Of a DNA stretch of 64,000 bases, positions 11,569 through 22,000 are shown in pieces. Position numbers and translations under genes: made by a program. The stretch covers positions 3,782,001-3,846,000 of the forward strand of contig CAJQUN010000014.1 in NCBI GenBank assembly GCA_907163345.1, given 5' to 3'. The notes beneath the pieces are model-generated. The model was not told the DNA's origin, searched no databases, and saw only the letters and a program-made list of their open reading frames with translations. Position 1 is the stretch's first letter, and the number at the start of each line of letters is the position of its first letter. The stretch comes from Haberlea rhodopensis (Eukaryota; Streptophyta; Magnoliopsida; Lamiales; Gesneriaceae).

Positions 11569-13049
11569 ATCTATAAATATTTGTAAATATACACACAATC
11601 ACAACAAAGTTAGAAGTGAAATTAGCTAATTATTCAGCTCAATTTTCCATTCCTCCTCACGAAGAACAAAAGAATTAGAGTCGAAATTCAGGCCAAAGAC
11701 GACACTCATATGCATCATACCAATTAGAAATCCATTTTCAGAATCAGGCGTCAACTGGTGGCGCAGAGGTTGACTCGTAGGCGGAGTGGCAATAAATTAC
11801 TGCGTTTAGGGCTATATTGATTGATTGGAATTTGGAAGAGATAGGAAGAACGGAGTTAGTCAGACCCAACGCCAACACACCAATATGGTTAGTTCACGAA
11901 CGTATCCGTTTTGGAATCTTTTGTTTGTTTCCGCTTATTATAAATTTTTTTTTATTTTTTTATTAAGAAAATAAATATTCATTTCAGAAGTAAAAACTAA
12001 AAACCAACAATAAATTTTTTTTTTTAACCGGTTTGGGGCTAAATCAATTTTTTGATCTAAACACGACTCGAACTTAAGTCTACCCAAAATAGACATCAGC
12101 TCTTATCCATCCCAGCAAGATCATCAATAATTTAAAAATAACGATCTATTAAAAATATTTATTATTATTATTATTGTATATAAATATAAGGTAACTAAAA
12201 TAACTAAAATAATAATTTAAACGACAACACAACTAAACATTTAATCACAATGAAATGAGGTAAGCTACATGAACAATAGAGATAATCAAGTCTCGTCGAA
12301 CACGTGCGTCAGTCTTTTTCAAACGCTCTTATCAGTCAGAATATTCTCTTCAATCCTCTTGAACTCCGACTCTTCGCGTATAAATGCTCAAATTATAAAT
12401 AAAAAAATTATAAATGACAAAATCTATATGAGACTATGAGAGAAAGAAATGTATTTATTGAAAGATCTTAATTAAGCACCCTTCCAATGAATTAATATAA
12501 ATGCTCAAATATAACCTAAACTATAATTTGAATAATTAACTTAAATTTTATATTACTTTATATAGTCAGTGAAATGTAATAGAATTCATATTTTTTTAAA
12601 AGTAACTTTCAATTTTGTGTGTTATTACTAAAATTGTAGTAGAGGGGCATTATTAATGGTATCAAAATTTCAGTTAAAACAAATTAAACGATCATATCGA
12701 ATTAATTGAGAAATTTGATTTTGATTTTTACAAAAAATTGATTAATTCGGTTCAGTTTTGGTTTTCATATAAAATCATTGCTCAATCGAATTAATTGGAA
12801 TTTTTTTTTGAAAATGCGATCGATTCAATTATTATAAAAAAAATTCAAATTTTTTAAAATTCGAATCGATTAGTAACCAAACCCACGTAATATTCACGGA
12901 ATTCACCCAATATCGTAAACTCGTAATTACTTGTTTATAGATGGAAACAAAATGTATAAAATTAGTCGAGAAGACGTACACTTTTCTTTTTCAGATAAGC
13001 ATTTTGCAGAGCAAGTCAGTTGGCGAGAGTGGAAGCAGCAGGGACAGCA
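11569..13049. promoter_or_regulatory. Head-to-head intergenic region between Pur-alpha and NusB-like genes
   Basis: The Pur-alpha start (11568, minus) and NusB-like start (13050, plus) face away from each other across about 1.5 kb, so this interval must hold both promoters. It is AT-rich. Around 12660-12880 there are imperfect inverted stretches rich in AATCGATT/AATTAATTCGG motifs that look like an old MITE. No TATA or operator can be assigned with confidence. Confidence 0.5.
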
Positions 13050-16000
13050 ATGGCTTCGTCCTCCTCTTCAGCCTTCCTGTTGACGAGTATATCTCCAAAA
13101 ACCCAAATCAATTTCATCCCAACTCCCCTCAAAATCCCTCCTTTGTCCTCCTCTTCTTCTTTCCCAAAGCTCTCCCGCTTGCTCAAGGCATGTCTTCTCC
13201 GCCCCTCTGCTCTTACAGTTGGTGAAGCTGTTTGTAATTCTTCTACCGAAACTTCCATTTCTAAAGAAATGCTGCCCAAAATTGATAAAAGCGGCAGATT
13301 TTGCAGCCCCAGAGCTGCCAGGGAGCTCGCCTTGTAATGCTTTATCCTATCCTCTTTATGTTTCTTCTGCGTTTTTAATTTCTGTAACCTATTTTTTTAC
13401 TTTTACGGGTTCCTTTTTAATGTCTTAGGATCATTCTGTATGCTGCTTGTTTAGACGGGTCCGACCCAGTTCGTCTCTTTGAGAAAAGATTGAATACTAG
13501 AAGAGGTGCTACTTTTTCTCTACTCTTTTCAAACTTCTTTTTTATTACTGCACTTTAAGGGGTGAACAAATCGTTGATGTACTTAATATGGGTTTTAAAA
13601 TATACAGAATCTGGGTATGAATTCGACAAAGCTTCTTTGATGGCATACGATCACATGAGCTTTGGAGGTCCTCCTGTTACCGTGCAGACGACCGAAGAAG
13701 CCGAAGAACTATTGAGAAATGATCGAAAGGACTCGGACAATGGTAGTTCAGTTCCTTTTTAGAATCTCTTATTTGTGGATATGTAAATTGAAAGCAAAAG
13801 AGAAGGAATAAATCGAGAGAGTCTGTGCTCTCTACTTCTTCTTTTTTATTAATTTATCAACTTAACTTGAATACAAAGAAAGGTCCTCTATATATAGAGG
13901 AGAAAAGAGTTCTACTATCTTAGAATACTATAAAAGATAATCTTAATCTACAATTTAAATATAAGATAAGTAAATCTATAATCTAAGATCTACAAAACTC
14001 TTAGTATCCTTATCAATACTCCCCCTCAAGCTGGAGTGTATAAATTATGCATTCCAAGCTTGTCAATGAATTTTTCCAACATGGGTCGAAACAGGCCTTT
14101 AGTAAGTATGTCTGCAGTCTGTTCTGATGTGGGAATGTAGACAATGCTGATTGTTCCTTCATCAATCTTTTCTTTGATGAAATGTCGATCTACCTCCACG
14201 TGTTTGGTTCGATCATGATGTACTGGATTGTGTGAGATGTCAATGACAGCCTTGTTGTCACATAGTAGTTTTAGAGGTAGTATTATACTCAATTTCAGTT
14301 CTTCAAGCAACATTTTTAACCATAAGGCTTCACAAACACCATGAGCCACTAATCTTAATTCAGCTTCGGCACTACTTCTTGCTACCACTTGTTGTTTCTT
14401 GCTTTTCCAAGTTACTAGGTTTCCCCACACAAAAGAACAATACCCTGATGTTGACCTTCTATCACTTATTGAGCCTGCCCAATCAGCATCCGTGAAAATT
14501 TCAACATCTCTTGTATCTGTTTTTCGAAAGAATAGGCCTTTGCCCGGAGACCCTTTTAAGTACTTTAAAATCCGATAAACTGCAATCATGTGTTCCTCCA
14601 ATGGGGCATGCATGAACTGGCTTACACAACTTACTGGGAAAGCTATATCTGGTCTAGTGTGAGAAAGATAGATTAGTTTCCCCACTAGACGTTGATATCT
14701 TCCCTTATCAACGGGATTGCTGCTCATAGTTTCTCCTAGCTTTACATTAGAATCCATCGGAGTATCAACTGGTTTGCACCCAAGCATCCCTGTCTCCTTT
14801 AGAAGATCTATTACATACTTTCGTTGAGAGACAGAAATTCCAGATTTGTTCCTCGCCACTTCCATCCCAAGGAAATACCTCAATTTACCCAAATCCTTCA
14901 TTTCAAATTCAGCTGCAAGCCTTCCTTTCAACCTTTCTATTTCTTCTTGATCATCACCTGTGAGTATGATATCATCCACATAGACAATTAATAGAGTTTT
15001 TTTCCCATTCTTATGTCTATAAAACAATGTATGATCAGTATTGGCTTGATGATAGTCAAGTTTCATTACTGCTTTAGTAAATCTATCAAACCAAGCCCGT
15101 GGAGATTGTTTTAGCCCGTACAATGATTTCTTCAGTTTGCAGACCTTATCCCTCTTACTTTCTTCATCAAACCCTGGAGGTAATGTCATGTATACTTCCT
15201 CTTCGAGATCTCCATTCAGAAAAGCATTTTTTACATCCAATTGATATAGAGGCCAATCAAGATTTGCTGCTATTGATAATAGTACCCTTACTGTATTAAT
15301 CTTGGCAACCGGAGCAAAGGTTTCTTGGTAATCAATGCCGTATGTTTGTGTATATCCCTTTGCTACTAACCTTGCTTTATATCGATCAATTTGTCCATCA
15401 GCCGTATACTTAACAGTGAAGACCCATTTGCAACCCACTGGGGTCTTTTCCTTCGGTTTTTTTACAATCTCCCACGTGCCATTCATTTCAAGAGCTCTCA
15501 TCTCTTCTAGGATAGCTTTCTTCCAGTTCGGGTCACTCCAAGCCTCTTGTATTGTAATAGGGATCTTAGTATTTGAGAGATTAGTCACCAAGGCTTGGAT
15601 AGAAGATGACAAGTGTCCATAAGACACAAATTTGGCAAGAGAATGCTCTGTGCATGACCGAGTCCCTTTTCTCAATGCTATAGGGATGTCAAGATCTTCA
15701 AGGTTAGGTATATGAGATAAATCAGTATCAAGTTCAGTAGGTACCTCATTTGACGCGGAATTTGAGTCAGAAGATTGAGTGTCAAGTCCAATGGATGGTG
15801 TAGGTTCTGCTACCTTTTTGGAGGGATCTTTACGTGAGTAATGGAAAGGGAACGGCTGTAATAAATCTCCCCCTGCAGTGAGCTGCTCGAGAGGAGGAGA
15901 CGGAGGGTCTGGGAAGTGAGGCTGTGAAGGCACGGCAGAGACTTCTCGTAGATAATCAAAAGGTTGTGGCTGAGTAGAAGCTGGGCAAGGAGAGGGAAAA

Positions 16001-19000
16001 AACTCCCCCTCATGATGAGCCGTCGTGTCTGGTTTAGGAAAGAAAGGAGCCGATTCAAAGAAAGTGACATCGCAAGAGATAAAGTATTTGTGCAGTGAGG
16101 GCGAGTAACAGCGATACCCTTTTTGGGTGGATGAGTAACCCAAAAATATGCATTTGTGTGACCGAGGATCTAGTTTACTACGATTTTGATCATGTATATG
16201 GACGAATGCAGTGCAACCAAACACCCGAAGATCGAGAGTTGAGAAAGACCGATATTCTGGGAACACATGATGTAGACAATCAAGGGGGGACTTAAATTTC
16301 AGAACTCGGGAAGGCATCCGATTTATCAAATAGCATGCAGTGAGGAGTGCATCTCCCCAAAAAAGCTTGGGAACATTAGAGGTGAACATAAGAGAGCGTG
16401 CAACTTCAAGTAGATGTCTGTTTTTACGTTCGGAAATACCGTTTTGTTGTGGTGTGTTAACACAAGAGCTGTGATGAATGATGCCATTGGTAGTCAAAAA
16501 ATCAGATAAGATGGAGTTAAAAAATTCTGTGCCATTATCCGTACGTAAAATTTTAATCGATGTATTAAATTGAGTTTTAACCATCGAATAAAAGTTTTGA
16601 AATACAATTCCAGCCTCTGATTTTTCTTTTAAAAGGTATACCCAACAAACACGAGTATGATCGTCCGTAAAAGTAATGAACCACCTCTTATGAGAAGCTG
16701 TAGACAGACGGGAGGGGCCCCAAATATCACTATGAATTAAATTAAAAGGCGCAGAAGATTTATAAGAGGATGGTGGTAAAAAAACTCTTGTATGTTTTGA
16801 TAATTGACAAATCTCACATTGAAAAAGATCATTGTGTCTAAACATAGAAGGAAACCAACGTTTCAAATAAGCAAAATTCGGATGGCCTAATCTAAAATGG
16901 AGAAGCATAATCTGTTGCACGCGGGAAAGAGAAGGAGGAGATGTTGGAGTATGGACAGCATGGCTCACAAAGGAATCCTCCTGAAGGTAGTAGAGACCTG
17001 AAATCGCCTTAGCACTGCCAATCTTCTTCCTCGAATTCCGGTCCTGAAAAACACAAGAGGATGGTGTGAAGTAGACAGTACAATCCAAATCTTTGGTCAA
17101 CTTGTGGACTGACAACAAATTGCAAGCTAAAGATGGCACATATAACACATCAACGAGAATTAAATTAGGAGTTATGGATATATTGCCACGACCAACAACC
17201 GGGGCATAAGAACCATTTGCAATTTTTACTCGGTGAGTAGCCAACACTGGTAAAAATGTAGTAAACATATTCCTAGTTGAAGACATGTGATTGGACGCAC
17301 CAGAGTCAATGATCCAATGCTCACCTGGCTGATTGAGAGCACTAAGGGCAACGTGCACAGTACCTGTGGCGGCACCTAAGGAGGAATTCTAACTGCTGGC
17401 CGATAGTAATTTGAGAAGCTGATCAAGTTGGGCTTTCGATATTGAAGTATCGGAGGAGGAGGACTGTTCCGATGCAAGAGCAACCTGTGGAGCCTTCCTA
17501 TCCTTTGGCTTAAACCTGTTTGGGACCCAATCGGTTGGCTTACCATGAATTTTCCAGCATGTATCGACAGTATGCCAAGGCCGCTTACAACGGTCACACC
17601 ATGGTTTCCCATCCTTGGTGCGTGGAGTAGATGAATCAGCCGGAGTGTGAGTAATAAGAGCAGATGCTTCAGGATTCTGTAAAGTAGGCGAAAGCATCAC
17701 ACGACGGCGATTCTCCTCCCGACGTATAATTGCACACGCCTCATCAATTGTATGCAGCGGAGTTAACCCCAAAATACGGCCACGAGCCTCATCCAAATCT
17801 CGACCGAGACCTGCCAAGAAATCATACACGCGGTCTTTAGCAATCAGATTACGATAAAGAACCGCGTCAGCCGGGTCTTTCCAGTCGCAAACCATAAACA
17901 AATCAAGTTCCTGCCAAATCCGCTTGAGGGAACCAAAATAATCGGTCACTGTCTTGTCTCCTTGCTTTAAGTTGCGGGATTGGTTTCGCAATTCAAAGAT
18001 TTGTGAGGAATCAGCAAGGTCAGAGTATGCCAGGGAGACAGCATCCCATATTTCTTTGGCCGTGGAGTGAAAGAGATATGTGGAACTTATGCTATCAACC
18101 ATGGAATTGAGAAGCCAAGCCATTACCATGGAATTGTGGACGTCCCAAGGAGCAAACAATGGATCAGTGGTTGGGGGTTGAGGAATAGACCCATCAAGGA
18201 AGCCGTATTTTCCTTTGCCACGAATTACCAATTGGACGGATCTCGACCATTGAAGAAAGTTGCTGCCCGTCAATTTGTGGTTGGTAATTTGTAAAGAATA
18301 GGAGTCAACAGCGATTGAATTTGGAGGAATATGAGTAGGTTTATCGTCTGAAGAGGCCATGTGTGAGAAAGATTAGAGATTTGTTGTGTCCGATGTTTAA
18401 GGGAGAAAAAAAACGTTGCTATGGTGCTGGAGACAACAGTAGGGTTGACGAGATTCGCGAAGTTACTGTAGCAAAGCTGCGAATTTACTGTAGCAAGCCG
18501 CGAAGCACTGCAGCGAAGTACTGTAGCGAAAGTTACTGTAGCGCGTACTGTAGCAGAATCGCGAAAATACTGTAGCAAAGCCGCGGAATTACTGTAGAAA
18601 TCACAGATTTTATTCGCAATTTACGTCGAGTTTTATACGAACGACGCTGCGAAATTCACAGAATTTTGCTGTAAGAAAAAAGTTGATATGCGATCTTCTG
18701 GCTCTGATACCATGAAAGCAAAAGAGAAGGAATAAATCGAGAGAGTCTGTGCTCTCTACTTCTTCTTTTTTATTAATTTATCAACTTAACTTGAATACAA
18801 AGAAAGGTCCTCTATATATAGAGGAGAAAAGAGTTCTACTATCTTAGAATACTATAAAAGATAATCTTAATCTACAATTTAAATATAAGATAAGTAAATC
18901 TATAATCTAAGATCTACAAAACTCTTAGTATCCTTATCAATATAAATTTTCACATTTATTCAGTGGAGAACTGGAGATGGAAGAGCTATCTATCGCCATT

Positions 19001-22000
19001 CTGTAAAATATTATATCAAAAGAACACAGCTTTGATAGTTAGCTGAAATACTGTTCCAGTATCAACACTAGTGGTTGTGTAGTGGTTAAGAAATTAGCAA
19101 ACTCTCCTATCTACAGCCCAGGGTTCGAACATTATGCTCTCGTTTGAAATCGATACAATGGAATGACAGACCCGTAAAATGGCTACCATTAAGTCACTGT
19201 CGGTAATGGAGCAACTTAGGAGTGACAAATAAATTTTGGAGTTGCTCCCATCTAGAAGGCTAGTCTTTTGGATAGGCTCTCTTTTTTGGCTTTTACCTAA
19301 CAAATGTCAACTATAATACGATTCATATTTTAGAATCTTAACTTCTATAATTACATGGATGGCGATTTAGGTGTGAGCAATATTTGTGTAGCATATGCTC
19401 TGTGACATGTGAAGTGCTCAATGTTTCCAAGTGCTCAATGTTTCCTTTGGCTTTGGTGAGGAAAGTAATAGAACATTTTCAACAGCTTATAAAGAAGCCA
19501 GAACAACAAATAAGAAATGTTAAATATTGCACCAAGCTATTTTTCTAACATGCACATGCATATGAGCAGGCACTTGACTCATATCCAGATGTATATGGTG
19601 TGTTTGTGGATGAGGTGTCTGTATTTGTTTGTTTGTTCGTGTTTCTCATGCGTTCTTGCACTTGTGATTTCTATATGACCATTATATTTCTTGAAAGAGC
19701 ATGTATTAACTGTTCAGCTTCTCTATCTCAGAAGCAGAAGTTCTTTCAGCACCACCAAAGTTGGTGTACAGCAAATTAATTTTGCGGTATGCCACTTACT
19801 GTAGATTTAGTTGCTTGATTTGCCACCTATTTGCGATGGGTCTCAGAATGCAATCTCAGTTTTGCATATATAACACTCTCAATTCTGCAGCTTCACTCGA
19901 AAACTTTTGGTGGCGATCGTAGAGAAGTGGGATGGTAATGTGCTTGCTATTGAGAAAGTTGCACCCCTTAATTGGAAGGTTAGATTTTCCTGTGACTTCC
20001 CATTTTCTATTGTTACGTAGTTGTTGCATACATTCCTACTTATATGATTGTAATTTTACGTGGCTTCCCTACATTCAAGATTCAATCTCCACAAAGTGAC
20101 AGTATTGTATCTGTACTTACTGGCTGCCAGGCCTTTCTCCCAAGCACCAAACGACAGCGGACAATGCTATTGAGTCCGAAAAAAAGAACTCAATGGCAAG
20201 AAGCCTCTGAATCATGATAATGATACCGAGAATAAATTCAATTAATCATCATGGGAGTGTCTTTAAATTAAAAGTGGAAATAAACACCCTCATTGCAATG
20301 GAAATAAGATATGTTAAACTCCTAAATGTTAAAGTTTAAATGCTAGAAACAAAAGTAAACTCCAACATGAACGAGAAACTATCCCCAGTAGCGATCATAC
20401 TCATTGCTGATGTTTGACTGGATCATCAGGGGAAAAAAGACAAAAAGCATTAACTAAAAGGTGAGATAATTGCCCGACAAGTAGTTCAAAGCCTTATACT
20501 AGTGCAATAAGTTGCATAACACATCATTTCAATCAATGTTTAATCTCATGATGAAGAACTGAAAAGGTCATCTATGAGGCTTACACGGGCCCTCACATGC
20601 TAATGACAAATGATCAATACAACTGATAATTAATTGATGGTTTACCTTTTGAAGTTGTGAATTGAGCTCTTCTCTCTCCTCTATACATTTGCCGGGACAT
20701 GCTAGCTGTGACACTTCTGTTCATTCACTATTGACTGTCTCTTTATGTCGTTATGTTTTGAATGCGAAAGATTTCGTATGAGATTTGTGAAACGGTAAAA
20801 AAAACATGAATGCATTTATCTAAAACTTCACAGTATTTGGACCCTTGTACATATCTGAGTTAAGCATAATTTAAAGGATTCTTATTTTAGGATGATTAGA
20901 AATTTGCACTTTTGCAAGAAGAGCTTATTTTTTCCAGGAAACTAATGTAATGAATTCAAGAATCACTGGGTCTGCCAGCTACTGTTGGACATCCAACTAG
21001 TTTTTTATGCTTGAAAGCATCTTGTTCTGGTACAACCTGCATTTTCTTATTCACTTGTTCAACTTTTAGTTTGATGACTCTGAAATTGGATAACTTCCCA
21101 ATGTGGACTTGAGAATGTTTGAATTACGTTGGGTATTGATAGTGTTTTCTTTTAACAATAAAATATACAACTATTAATACACAAATTAATCAAAATAGCA
21201 TGAATTAACTTCTAGCTTAAGGCGTCAAGTTTTAACATAGATATGAATAATGGGTAATTTTCCACCAAGACTAACTTTTTTTTTTTTGATCAGACAAAAT
21301 ATATATTAATAAAAACTGGTGCGAAAGCACCAAAAAAGTTACTACAAGATGTAGCGAAATTAAAATAGCTAAAAGCTAGTGAAGGTCTACAAAGTTAAAT
21401 AGCTAACAAACAAATCAACGGTTCACATCTCCAATCGACAAACGAGTACAAAAATTTATTGTTTCCTCTGTTTGTGATCCAAAACCAAGATCTGTGAATA
21501 ACTGTCTCCAATAGATCTTCCTTCTTGATAACTCTTCCTTGAAAGCACAAATTGTTTCTGTGTAACCATATCGTCCAAATCACCGTGCTCCATATTGTCA
21601 TCCAAGCTTTTCTTCCCTTTGTTCTCATCCACAGTCCATGGTGTTGCCGATGATGGGATATTGTGTCCGCGGTAAGACCGTATAAAAACCCAGCCAATGA
21701 TAGCATCTCATCCATAAGGCATAAGATTCCGGACAGCAGAAGAACAGATGTTGGGTCGTCTCTTCCGTGATAAGGCACTTCACACAATTACTAGCTTCGT
21801 TCCCCATGAGTATGTTTCTTCTACTTAGATTTGATCTTGTCGGTATGCGGTCTCGAATCACCCTCCATGTGGTTGCTGCTACCTTGGAAGGTGCCAAAGT
21901 TGTCCAAATCGCACCGTATGTCTCCGATAAATCTACATCAAGTTGTGTGTCCTCCAACATTGTTGCATATCCTGTCGAAACTGAATATCGTTTGGATTCA

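Larger units (their letters stand above)
13789..18942 (-). mobile_element. Copia LTR retrotransposon, nearly intact, in NusB intron 3
   Basis: Two 230-bp LTRs (13789-14018 and 18713-18942) read as identical. They are flanked by the 5-bp duplication TAAAT (13784-13788 and 18943-18947). On the minus strand the order is LTR, primer-binding site, gag, pol, polypurine tract, LTR. With the TAAAT duplication the LTR begins TATTGATAAGG and ends TTTCA; a TG...CA definition starting at TGATAAGG is possible but leaves no matching duplication. Identical LTRs mean a recent insertion. The element is antisense to the NusB-like gene. Confidence 0.96.
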
